From positions 2,418,001 through 2,482,000 of the forward strand of contig NZ_FNSO01000004.1 in the NCBI RefSeq assembly GCF_900105945.1: a DNA stretch of 64,000 nt, written 5' to 3'. A model generated the notes under the pieces. That model did not search any database and was not told where the DNA came from. It saw nothing but the letters and a program-made list of their open reading frames with translations. Of the stretch, positions 6,975 to 14,693 are shown one piece after another. The position numbers and the translations under genes are program-made. The number at the start of each line of letters is the position of its first letter. Positions within the stretch are counted from its first letter, which is position 1. The stretch is from Amycolatopsis tolypomycina. Its GTDB lineage: Bacteria; Actinomycetota; Actinomycetes; Mycobacteriales; Pseudonocardiaceae.

Positions 6975-9900
6975 GTGACGGAGGCACCCGAATCGGCCGT
7001 GGCGCTCGTCGGGATGGCGGGCCGGTTCCCCGGCGCTGCCGACGTCGAGCAGCTGCGGCGCAACCTCGCGGCCGGGGTGCCCGGCCTGCGGGAACTGACC
7101 GACGCCGAACTCGCCGCCGCGGGTGCCGACCCGGCGGCCCCTGGCCACGTCCGCGTCGGCGGGCCGGTGGCCGGGGGCGTCGAGACGTTCGACGCCACCG
7201 CCTTCGGGCTCGGCGCGCGGGAGGCGGAAACCCTGGAGCCGCACCACCGGCTGCTGCTCGAATGCTCGTGGGAGGCCCTGGAGCGGGCCGGCTACCGGCC
7301 GACCGACCCGGGCGTGCCGGTCGGGCTGTTCGCCGGCTGCGCGTTCCCCGACTACCTCACCCGCAACCTCGCCGGCCTCGCCGCCGAACCGGACGGCAAG
7401 CCGCTGCTGTCGGCGGGGGTGGAGCGCGACTCGCTGACGTCGCTCGTGTCGTACAAGCTGGGGCTGCGCGGCCCGGCGATCACCGTGCAGACGTACTGCT
7501 CGACGTCGCTGGTCGCGGTGCACCTGGCGTGCCAGAGCCTGCTGACGTACGAGTGCGACCTGGCATTGGCCGGCGGCGCGGCGCTGCCGCTGCCGCAGAC
7601 CGGCGGCCACGTGCACGCCGAAGGGGACATCCTCTCGCCGGACGGCCGGGTCCGCGCCCTCGACGCCGCGGCGAACGGCACGGTGATGGGCTCCGGCGCG
7701 GCGGTCGTCGCGCTGAAACGCCTGGAGGACGCCCTCGCCGACGGCGACGTCGTGCACGCGGTGATCCTCGGGTCCGCGGTCAACAACGACGGCCGCGACC
7801 GCGCCGGCTACCCCGCGCCTGGGGTGGCCGGGCAGGCGGCGGTGGTGGACACGGCGCTGGCCGTGGCCGGGGTGAAGCCCGAGACGGTGGGGTACGTCGA
7901 GTGCCACGCCGTCGGCACGCCCCTGGGCGATTCGATCGAGCTGGCGGCGCTGAACCGGGTGTTCGGGCCCGGGCGGGCGGTGCCGTGCGTGCTCAGCTCG
8001 GTCAAGCCGAGCATCGGGCACCTCGACCGGGCGTCCGGGGTCACGTCGCTGATCCGCGCGGCGCTGAACCTGCGCGACGGCGTCCTGCCGGGCACGTGGG
8101 GCTTCAGCACGCCGAATCCCGCGCTCGGCGACCGGTTCACCGTGCTGCCCGCCGACGCCCCGTGGCCCGCGGACGGCACGCCACGGCGGGCGGGGGTCAG
8201 CTCGTTCGGCGTGGGCGGGACGAACGCGCACGTCGTCCTCGAAGAGCCGCCGGTGCGGGAGCCCCGGTCGTCGAGCGGCCCGCAGTTGCTGACTTTTTCC
8301 GCCGCGGACCCCGCCGCGCTCGACGAGGTGACCTCACGCCTGCGAGCCCACCTGGCTTCGCACCCTGCGCTGGATCTCGGGGACGTGGCTTTCACGCTGC
8401 AGGTCTCGCGCGGCCACTTCGCGCTGCGGCGGGCGGTGGTGGTCCGGGACCGGGCCGACGCCCTGGCCGCGCTGGCCGACCCCGGCCGGTGGATCGACGG
8501 CGAGACCCGCCGCCGTGACCCGCGGATCCGCCTGGCCGCGGGCCCCGGCCCGGACTGGGCCGCGACGGCGGCGGCCGTCCACAGCCTGCTGGCCGGGGCC
8601 GAGGTACCCGCGCCGCCGGCCACACGCGAGGGCGCGCTGTCGGCGTTGGCGGCCGGCCTGACCCGGCTGGGCGTCCGGCTGGACGAAAGCGCTTCGGACA
8701 CGGTCGTCGTCGAGGGCGGGTCTTCGGCCGAGGAGCTGCTCTCGACGCTGGCCCGGCTGTGGCTCGCGGGCTGCACGCTGGACTGGCCGGCCCTGCACCG
8801 CGGCGAGGGACGGCGGGTGGAGCTGCCGCCGTACCCGTTCCAGCGCAAGCAGTTCTGGGTCGAGTCCGCGCCTGCGCGTCCGGCCGCGCACGTACCGACG
8901 TGGCGGCTCGACCCGCAGCCGGTCACCGGGCTGGCGGGTCGGCTGCGGGCGGCGGGACCGTGGCTGGTGTTCGCCGGCTCACCGGTGGGTGAAGCGCTGG
9001 CTTCGCGCATCACCCTGGCCGGGGGCGAAGTGACGACCGTGCGGCCGGGTGCGGCGTTCGCCTTTCTCGATTCCGGCGATTTCGTCGTGGGCCCGGGCGA
9101 CCTGCCGGAGTTGCGGCGTTCGCTGGTGGTCGTCCCGCGGACGGTGGTGCACGCCTTCGCCCTGGGCGGCTCACCGGGGGAGATCGAGGAGGCGGCCGAG
9201 CTGTGGCCGGGGATGGTGACGGTGACCTCCGGCGCGGTCGGGGTGCTCGGGCCCGACTTGACCACACCGTCGCAGGCAGGGCTGACGGGCTTGACCGCAC
9301 GGCACGTCGACGTGGGGGCCGACGCGTCGATCGACCAGGTGCTGGCGGCGGTGCTGAACACGGAAACCCCGCTCGCGGTGCGCGGCGATCAGTCTTGGCG
9401 GCCGCACCACGAGCCGTGGGAGCCGCCGGCCCCTGGCGGCGTGGCGGGACTGGCGGGGTTTGGGGAGGTGGTGGTGCATCGCGGTACCGGCGTGGCGGGA
9501 CTGGCGGGGTTTGGGGAGGTGGTGGTGCATCGCGGTACCGGCGTGGCGGGACTGGCGGGGTTTGGGGAGGTGGTGGTGCATCGCGGTACCGGTGTGCCGG
9601 CCCCGCGGGAGTCCTCGCTGGACCCCGGCCCCGGCCTGCCGGACCTGGACGACCGGCGGGGCCTGCTCCTCGTCCGGCCGGATCCCGCCGGCCGTGTGCT
9701 CGCCGCCCAGGCCCGCGTGGCCCGGCTGGCCGGGCGCGGGCGGTGGACCACCGTTGTGTCCACTTCGGACCCCGCTGCGGAAGTCCTTGCCGCCGTCGCC
9801 GCTGCCGACCAGCTGACCGAGGTCGTGCTTTCCGGGGTTCCGCTCGTTCGCCCGGCCCGGGTCGGTGAGCCGGTTCAAGCGCAGGCCCAGGCCCGGCCGC

Positions 9901-10142
9901 GGCCCGCGCTGAGCACCCCGTTCGTCGAGCCGGAGCCGGGTCTCGAACAGGAAGTGGCGCAACGCTGGGCCGCCGCGCTGGGTTACGCGGAGATCGGTGC
10001 CGACGACAACTTCTTCGAGCTGGGTGGCCGGTCCGCCGGTGCGGTCCGGATCGCCGCGCACTGGGACCTGCCGGCCACGGCGGTCGTGGAGCTGCCGACG
10101 GTCCGGCTGCTCGCCGCCCGCCTCGCCGAGCCCCGGTCCTGA
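6975..10142 (+). CDS. PKS-D: AT-less PKS module, KS-[AT lost]-eroded KR-ACP
   Basis: This 1055-residue protein starts at a GTG preceded by AGAAAGGA. Residues about 8-425 are a ketosynthase with Cys175 (TYCSTSLVAVH), His311 (ECHAVGTPLGD, where the usual AHGTG is altered) and His349 (SIGHLD). Residues 440-500 are the normal KS-to-AT linker. The AT is missing: no GHSxG or xAFH motif is found, and by about residue 590 the sequence is already the post-AT linker ending in LPPYPFQRKQFW. Residues 635-960 look like remnants of a KR without TGGxGGxG or the Ser-Tyr-Lys site, interrupted by three identical 17-residue repeats (822-872). An ACP follows with Ser1020 (FFELGGRSAGAV). The KS triad looks intact, so it may extend or condense with an acyl group supplied in trans. 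It is alone on this strand, opposite to the other PKS genes. Confidence 0.9.
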   Translation: MTEAPESAVALVGMAGRFPGAADVEQLRRNLAAGVPGLRELTDAELAAAGADPAAPGHVRVGGPVAGGVETFDATAFGLGAREAETLEPHHRLLLECSWEALERAGYRPTDPGVPVGLFAGCAFPDYLTRNLAGLAAEPDGKPLLSAGVERDSLTSLVSYKLGLRGPAITVQTYCSTSLVAVHLACQSLLTYECDLALAGGAALPLPQTGGHVHAEGDILSPDGRVRALDAAANGTVMGSGAAVVALKRLEDALADGDVVHAVILGSAVNNDGRDRAGYPAPGVAGQAAVVDTALAVAGVKPETVGYVECHAVGTPLGDSIELAALNRVFGPGRAVPCVLSSVKPSIGHLDRASGVTSLIRAALNLRDGVLPGTWGFSTPNPALGDRFTVLPADAPWPADGTPRRAGVSSFGVGGTNAHVVLEEPPVREPRSSSGPQLLTFSAADPAALDEVTSRLRAHLASHPALDLGDVAFTLQVSRGHFALRRAVVVRDRADALAALADPGRWIDGETRRRDPRIRLAAGPGPDWAATAAAVHSLLAGAEVPAPPATREGALSALAAGLTRLGVRLDESASDTVVVEGGSSAEELLSTLARLWLAGCTLDWPALHRGEGRRVELPPYPFQRKQFWVESAPARPAAHVPTWRLDPQPVTGLAGRLRAAGPWLVFAGSPVGEALASRITLAGGEVTTVRPGAAFAFLDSGDFVVGPGDLPELRRSLVVVPRTVVHAFALGGSPGEIEEAAELWPGMVTVTSGAVGVLGPDLTTPSQAGLTGLTARHVDVGADASIDQVLAAVLNTETPLAVRGDQSWRPHHEPWEPPAPGGVAGLAGFGEVVVHRGTGVAGLAGFGEVVVHRGTGVAGLAGFGEVVVHRGTGVPAPRESSLDPGPGLPDLDDRRGLLLVRPDPAGRVLAAQARVARLAGRGRWTTVVSTSDPAAEVLAAVAAADQLTEVVLSGVPLVRPARVGEPVQAQAQARPRPALSTPFVEPEPGLEQEVAQRWAAALGYAEIGADDNFFELGGRSAGAVRIAAHWDLPATAVVELPTVRLLAARLAEPRS
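9438..9590 (+). repeat. Three perfect 51-base tandem repeats inside PKS-D
   Basis: Copies at 9438-9488, 9489-9539 and 9540-9590 are identical. Each encodes the 17 residues GVAGLAGFGEVVVHRGT in frame. The repeat uses codons such as CAT, TTT and GGG that are less common in the neighbouring sequence. It lies in the eroded KR region, where length changes are likely tolerated. Confidence 0.95.
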
Positions 10143-10143
10143 T

Positions 10144-10218
10144 CCGAGCCGCGGTCCCGACCCGGGCTCCGGTCCTGACCTGAGCGAGGGTCCTGCCCCG
10201 AGCCGCGGCCCCGACCCG
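10144..10218. repeat. GC-rich direct repeat between PKS-D and the lipoprotein gene
   Basis: A 21-base unit at 10144-10164 recurs at 10198-10218 with one mismatch, and related GGTCCTGACC-like words fill the space between. It occupies almost the whole gap between two convergent genes (stops at 10142 and 10219). It may help terminate transcription, but no clean hairpin with a T-run is visible. Confidence 0.7.
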
Positions 10219-11316
10219 TCAGGGCCGGATCCACAGGTCACGGCGGCTCGCCAGGAGCACCCGGCCGTCCGGGAGGCGTAGTGCGGCGCTGACCGGGTCC
10301 TCCGGACAGCCGAGTTCGCCGCGCTGCCAGCCGGTGGCGTCGAGCGTCCAGACGACCGAGCAGGTCCGGCTCGAGCCGAGCCGGTCCCGCTCGGCGTATT
10401 CCCCCACCAGCACCGGCTTGCCCGCCTTGTCGAGCGTGCCGCCGCTGATGCGGCCGTCGCCCAGCGTTGCGTGGTCCTGGAGCTGCCAGTTGCCGGGTTC
10501 GCCGGTCACGATCAGGGGGCCGGCTGCGGACAGCCCGGCCAGCAGCCACTTTCCGCCGGTCCTCAGCACCGTGGTGACGACGACGTCACTCGCCCGCACC
10601 GGGACCTCCGACACCGTCCACGTCTCGCCCGCGTCCTCGGAGGCCCACACCCGCGCGCCCGAGCCTGCGGAGCCGGCCACGAGGACCCGGTCACCCTCGG
10701 CCGCGATGGCGCGGGGCTCCCAGTAGGCCGGCCGGTCCCGTGGCAGCTCGATCTCGTGCGCGGTGCGGCCCTCGTCCCCGGACACCCACGCGACCGGTTG
10801 GGCCTTACCACCGGGATTGTCGCGGACGCCGACGCCGACCAGGTTCCGGCCCGCGCGGACCAGCGCCCGCGCCCACCAGCCGGAGCCGGGCTGGAAGAGC
10901 CGGACGACCGCGCCGGAGCGGTCCCGCCGGGAGAACCACGGGCCGAGCCCGATCAGGGACCCGTCCGGGCCCGGTACGGCCGCGACGACGGCGAAGGCGG
11001 CCTGCTCGGGGACCTGGTTCGGCACCTGGTCGAGCACGAGCCGGGTGCAGCCGTCCGTGCCCAGCCAGGTCGGCGGGACGTGGCCGCCGTTGCCGTCCGG
11101 ATACCGGAGGAAGCCGAGCACGCAGCCGCCGGCCGGGACCAGCGTCAGCCGGCCGCCGTAGGCCGAGCTCGAGGCCTGCGGCGCCGGGTGCTGGACCGCG
11201 CCGGGGCGCACGGCGAAACCCAGCGCGCCGACCGGGTCACCGGGTGGCAGGTGTCCGGGGTAGCAAGCCGCGAGCGCGGCCAGCGACAGCGCCAGGATTC
11301 CCCCGAGTCTTCTCAT
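10219..11316 (-). CDS. Secreted lipoprotein with sialidase/BNR-like Asp-box
   Basis: The 365-residue product has a short lipoprotein signal (positive MRR, hydrophobic stretch, ALAAC with lipid-modified Cys18). The mature part is a probable beta-propeller: WASEDAGETW is a good Asp-box (SxDxGxTW), and VSGDEGRTAHEIELP and VVWTLDATGWQ look like weaker blades. No catalytic sialidase residues are evident. It should sit on the outer face of the cell membrane. It lies between PKS-D and the thioesterase and converges with PKS-D; a link to the polyketide pathway is not obvious, and it may be an unrelated gene caught in the cluster. Confidence 0.8.
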   Translation of the reverse strand: MRRLGGILALSLAALAACYPGHLPPGDPVGALGFAVRPGAVQHPAPQASSSAYGGRLTLVPAGGCVLGFLRYPDGNGGHVPPTWLGTDGCTRLVLDQVPNQVPEQAAFAVVAAVPGPDGSLIGLGPWFSRRDRSGAVVRLFQPGSGWWARALVRAGRNLVGVGVRDNPGGKAQPVAWVSGDEGRTAHEIELPRDRPAYWEPRAIAAEGDRVLVAGSAGSGARVWASEDAGETWTVSEVPVRASDVVVTTVLRTGGKWLLAGLSAAGPLIVTGEPGNWQLQDHATLGDGRISGGTLDKAGKPVLVGEYAERDRLGSSRTCSVVWTLDATGWQRGELGCPEDPVSAALRLPDGRVLLASRRDLWIRP

Positions 11317-11429
11317 GAGCGGGAACCCTGCCAGCGGAAGGTCACGTTCCAGCCGCGCGCGGGTGCGGGTTCGGCATGGGTGATGGGCCCGCCGCCAGGG
11401 GTATTGGCAGCGGACCCACCACGTTCGGA

Positions 11430-11477
11430 GACCCTACGCTTAAGTGCCCCAATGATGTGGCAGTTAGGCGTAGGGTC
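11430..11477 (-). terminator. Long hairpin terminating the PKS operon, overlapping the thioesterase stop
   Basis: Arms of 19 bases at 11430-11448 and 11459-11477 pair at 17 of 19 positions, with a 10-base loop. The outer ten pairs (GACCCTACGC with GCGTAGGGTC) are perfect. The right arm includes the last codons and the TAA stop of the thioesterase gene (stop 11464-11466), so the stem begins inside the coding region. The loop region (CCCCAATGATGTGGC) resembles a diverged copy of the CCCAATGTGGC repeat seen at 2207 and 21481. There is no T-run. It is placed to end the roughly 25-kb minus-strand transcript. Confidence 0.8.
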
Positions 11478-12213
11478 GCAGAGTGGCCGCCAAGTGGGCC
11501 AGGGTGACGTCCTCCTGCTCCAGCACCGCGAAGTGCCCGCCGTCCAGGACGTGCCCGCGGAACGGCCGCACCGTCTGCTCCCGCCACGCCAGCACCGACT
11601 CCACGCTCGCGCGCACGTCCGACGTGCTCGCCAGCGCCGTCACCGGCACCTCCAGCGGCGGCCCGGCCACGTACCCGTAGGTGTTCTTCACCGTCAGGTC
11701 CGCCCGGATCGGCGGCAGGATGAGCCGCAACACCCGCGGGTCGTTGAGGAACACCTCCGGCGTCCCACCCAACGTGCGCAGCAGGGAGACGATCTCCGCG
11801 TCGCCCATGCCGGCCACGATCGGGTCGTCCGGCGTCAGCCACTGCGGGGCCGGGCAGCCCGAGACCACCAGGTGCACCGGCAGCGAAGCACCGCGGCGGG
11901 CGATCTCGCGCACCAGCTCGAACCCGACCAGCGCCCCCAGGCTGTGGCCGTACACCGCGTACGGCGCCCCGTCGGACGACAGCACGAAGTCCGCCAGATC
12001 GGCGACGTACGAAGACATCGACGTGTGCGGCGTGTCCCGCTGGCGCGTCTCCCGGCCGGGCGGCTGGAGCGGGCACACCGTCACCCCGGGCAGCCGGCCG
12101 ATCCACGACCGGAACGCCGACGCCGAGCCGCCCGCGTGCGGCAGGCAGTAGAGCCGCACGTTCCCCGCGGTCGCGGGGAACGGCAGCCAGCGGCTCGCGA
12201 CGGCCGTCGTCAC
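11464..12213 (-). CDS. Type II thioesterase
   Basis: A 249-residue alpha/beta hydrolase of the TEII family. GHSLG places the nucleophile at Ser91, the catalytic His is in DGGHFAVLE near residue 225, and the early LYCLPHAGGSASAF and PPGRETR stretches are characteristic. The GTG start at 12213 overlaps the fkbH stop in a GTGA, which decides the start. TEII enzymes remove wrong or stalled acyl groups from PKS carrier domains. Since none of the visible PKS proteins carries an integral thioesterase, it could also take part in release. It is the last gene of the operon and runs into the hairpin at 11430-11477. Confidence 0.93.
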   Translation of the reverse strand: MTTAVASRWLPFPATAGNVRLYCLPHAGGSASAFRSWIGRLPGVTVCPLQPPGRETRQRDTPHTSMSSYVADLADFVLSSDGAPYAVYGHSLGALVGFELVREIARRGASLPVHLVVSGCPAPQWLTPDDPIVAGMGDAEIVSLLRTLGGTPEVFLNDPRVLRLILPPIRADLTVKNTYGYVAGPPLEVPVTALASTSDVRASVESVLAWREQTVRPFRGHVLDGGHFAVLEQEDVTLAHLAATLRPYA

Positions 12214-13274
12214 GACTCCACCTCGAGCGTCACGTACCCCGGCGGCTCCTGGATCTCGGCGAGGTCCGCCGCCAGCACCACGTGCGCGCCCTCGCGCGAA
12301 ACCTCGCGGAACCCGCTGAACGCGTAGGTGATCTGCATCATCCGGTTGCGGCCGGTCTCGACGAAGTCCGCGCGCAGTCCCGCGCCCGCCGCGCGGGCCA
12401 GGCCCATGACGTGGCCCAGCAGCACCGTCCCGACCCCGCGTGACATCACCCGGCACGACATCAGCATCATGTTCAGGCGCCAGTCCGGCGAGCCCTTTTC
12501 CAGCAGCGCCAGGCCGATCTTGCCGTAGGAACCGAACTTGTCGGTCAGCGACGCCACCAGCAGCACGTGGTCGGAAGACGAGCGCAACGCGTCCAGCTCG
12601 TCGTAGGAGTACGTCCGCCCGGTCGAGTTGAGCTGGTTGGTGCGGACCGTCAGCTCCTCCGCCCGCTGCAGGTCCTCCCGCCGGGCCGGCGCGATGGTGA
12701 ACCGCAGGTCCAGGCTCGCCAGGAAGTCCTCGCCGGTGCCGGCGAAGTCCGCCTCGACGTCGTCGCGGGCGAGCTGGCTGAAGTACATCCCGCGCCGCTG
12801 CGCCGACTCGTCGGTGACGAACCGCGGCGCGAACTCCGGGCGCCGCAGCACCTCGTCGGCTTCGAGAATGTCCACAGTGGTCACCTGTGGCAGCGCGAAG
12901 GACACCTCGGCACGCTCGAACTCCTGGTCGTCGACGAACGCGAACGCGTCCGGCCCCAGGTTGAGCTTCTGGGCGATCTGCCCGATCGACACCGACTTCG
13001 CGTTCCACGAGATGCGCGGGAACAGGAAGTACTCGTCGAGCCCGAACTCGCGCAGCTTCGCCATCGCGGCTTCGTGATCGTTCTTGCTGGCGACCGAGTG
13101 CAGCACGCCCATCGCGTCGAGGCGCTTGACGTGCTCGACCACCCACGGCCGCAGCCGGACGTCGCCGTCCTCCAGGAGAACCCCGTCCCAGACGGTGTTG
13201 TCGAGGTCCCACACCACGCACTTGATCTTGCCCTGGACCGGCTTGACGGGTGCCGGGGAAAGGAGACTGGTCAC
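12210..13274 (-). CDS. fkbH: FkbH-like HAD-superfamily glyceryl-ACP synthase
   Basis: The 354-residue protein starts with GTG at 13274, overlapping the preceding stop (GTGA). The HAD motif VVWDLDNTVWDG puts Asp23 and Asp25 in place, with SKNDHE and AFVDDQEFERAEV as further conserved blocks. The C-terminal half (from about residue 200) is a GNAT-like acyltransferase domain (GKIGLALLEKGSPDWRLNMM). FkbH proteins take a glycolytic C3 phosphate, 1,3-bisphosphoglycerate in the studied cases, dephosphorylate it and load glyceryl onto a dedicated ACP. That is the first step to hydroxy- or methoxymalonyl-ACP. The ACP and two dehydrogenases of that route are directly upstream. Confidence 0.95.
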   Translation of the reverse strand: MTSLLSPAPVKPVQGKIKCVVWDLDNTVWDGVLLEDGDVRLRPWVVEHVKRLDAMGVLHSVASKNDHEAAMAKLREFGLDEYFLFPRISWNAKSVSIGQIAQKLNLGPDAFAFVDDQEFERAEVSFALPQVTTVDILEADEVLRRPEFAPRFVTDESAQRRGMYFSQLARDDVEADFAGTGEDFLASLDLRFTIAPARREDLQRAEELTVRTNQLNSTGRTYSYDELDALRSSSDHVLLVASLTDKFGSYGKIGLALLEKGSPDWRLNMMLMSCRVMSRGVGTVLLGHVMGLARAAGAGLRADFVETGRNRMMQITYAFSGFREVSREGAHVVLAADLAEIQEPPGYVTLEVES

Positions 13275-14410
13275 GGTACCTGCTTCCGGTAGGCCTCGGC
13301 GGCGATGGTCATCCGCTGGATCTCGGTGCTGCCCTCGATGATCTCCATGACCTTCGAGTCCCGGTAGAACCGGGCCACGGGGTAGTCCGTGCTGCAGCCG
13401 TTGGCGCCGTGCACCTGCACGGCCTCCGACGCGTGGCGAGCGGCCGCGACCGACGCGAAGTACTTCGCCACCCAGGTGGCCATGATCGTGGCCGAGTCGC
13501 CGCGGTCCTTGAGCCGGCCGGCCTCGGCCAGCAGCAGCCGGGCCGCGCGGACGTCGGTGACCATGTCCGACAGCTTCGCCTGGATCAGCGGCAGGTCCTT
13601 GAGCGGCGTGCCGCCGACCGTGCGCCGGCTCGTGTAGTCCGCGCACGCGTCGGCGCAGGCCTGGATGATGCCCACCGACCCGGCCGCGACGCTGTAGCGG
13701 CCGAGGTCGAGCGTGCCGGTGAGGACCATGCCGGAGGCGAACCCGCTCGGCCCGAGCAGGGCGTCCGGACCCAGCCGGACGCCGTCGAAGGAGATCGACG
13801 CCAGCATCGACGACCGCGTCCCGAGGATGTCGTCGATCGGGGTGACCGTGACGCCGGGTGCGTCGCGCGGCACGAGCAGCGCGATCGTGCTGGCCGGGCC
13901 CTTCGCGAAGACCAGGAAGAGATCCGCGCGCTGCCCGTTGGTGGTCCACTTCTTGAGGCCGTCGAGCCGCCAGCCGTCGCCTTCGGGGGTGGCCGTGGTG
14001 GTGATCGCGGCCGTGTCGCTGCCCGCCCCGGGCTCGGACAGGCAGAACGCGCCGAGGACGCGTCCGCTCGCCAGCTCCGGCCCCCACCGGTGTTGCTGCG
14101 CCTCGGTGCCGAAGCGCAGCAACGCCCAGGAGAGCATGGTGTGCACGGTCAGCAGGCTGCGCACCGACGAGCAGCCGCGGCCGACCTCCTCGTGGATCTC
14201 CCCGAGGGTGACCATGTCGAGGCCGAACCCGCCGAGCGCGGGCGGCAGGAACGGCGCCCACAACCCAGCGCGCGCCAACCCATCTAAGAGGTCTTCGGGG
14301 ATCTGCCCGGCTTTGTCCCACGCGTCGGCGAAGGGGACGATGTGCTCGTCCACGAAGGCCCGCGCGGCCTCGCGGCCGGGCGCGCGGACCGCGGTGAGTA
14401 CCTCCGGCAC
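13271..14410 (-). CDS. Acyl-ACP/acyl-CoA dehydrogenase of the glyceryl-ACP pathway
   Basis: A full-length (379 residues) flavin-dependent acyl-CoA dehydrogenase. FCLSEPGAGSD and WTTNGQRADLFLV are the FAD/substrate motifs of the middle domain, and MEIIEGSTEIQRM near the C-terminus holds the conserved catalytic-region glutamate. In FkbI/AsmI-type systems this family member oxidises the alpha carbon of the ACP-bound C3 unit on the way to alkoxymalonyl-ACP. The start is 3 bases after the ACP stop and the end overlaps fkbH, so it is translated as part of the cassette. The pathway role follows from neighbours; the family call is direct. Confidence 0.93.
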   Translation of the reverse strand: MPEVLTAVRAPGREAARAFVDEHIVPFADAWDKAGQIPEDLLDGLARAGLWAPFLPPALGGFGLDMVTLGEIHEEVGRGCSSVRSLLTVHTMLSWALLRFGTEAQQHRWGPELASGRVLGAFCLSEPGAGSDTAAITTTATPEGDGWRLDGLKKWTTNGQRADLFLVFAKGPASTIALLVPRDAPGVTVTPIDDILGTRSSMLASISFDGVRLGPDALLGPSGFASGMVLTGTLDLGRYSVAAGSVGIIQACADACADYTSRRTVGGTPLKDLPLIQAKLSDMVTDVRAARLLLAEAGRLKDRGDSATIMATWVAKYFASVAAARHASEAVQVHGANGCSTDYPVARFYRDSKVMEIIEGSTEIQRMTIAAEAYRKQVP

Positions 14411-14413
14411 GGC

Positions 14414-14665
14414 TCAGCCCACCGTCGCGGCCGGGCGCAGGCGGCCGACCAGCTCGGTCATCGCCGCCGCGGTGCGGAAGTTGTCGATCCGCAGCTCCTC
14501 GTTGGGGATGGTGACGGCGAACGTCTTCTCCAGGTGCATCACCAGCTCCATGGCGAACAGGGAGTTGATGTAGCCGAGGGAGAAGATGTCCTCGGTCGCG
14601 GTGATCTCGGCCTGCGGGAAGCGGCCGGTGATGAAGGCGAGGATGTCGCCGGTGGTCTCGGACAT
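14414..14665 (-). CDS. Acyl carrier protein of the FkbH cassette
   Basis: An 83-residue ACP. The attachment motif is LGYINSLFAMELV, with Ser35; the INSLFAMEL form is characteristic of the FkbJ/ZmaD-type carrier of glycerate-derived extenders and differs from the LGLDSMG motif of the other free ACP. It should carry the glyceryl unit made by FkbH and present it to the two dehydrogenases and then to a PKS acyltransferase. A purine-rich ribosome site (GAAGGAGAA) precedes the ATG. It is 28 bases after the upstream dehydrogenase stop. Confidence 0.95.
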   Translation of the reverse strand: MSETTGDILAFITGRFPQAEITATEDIFSLGYINSLFAMELVMHLEKTFAVTIPNEELRIDNFRTAAAMTELVGRLRPAATVG

Positions 14666-14693
14666 GGTGGTTCTCCTTCTGTGTCTGGAAAAA

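Noticed and set aside
9438..9590. Transposon or insertion sequence in PKS-D
   Set aside because: There is no transposase, no terminal inverted repeats and no target duplication; it is only a tandem repeat.
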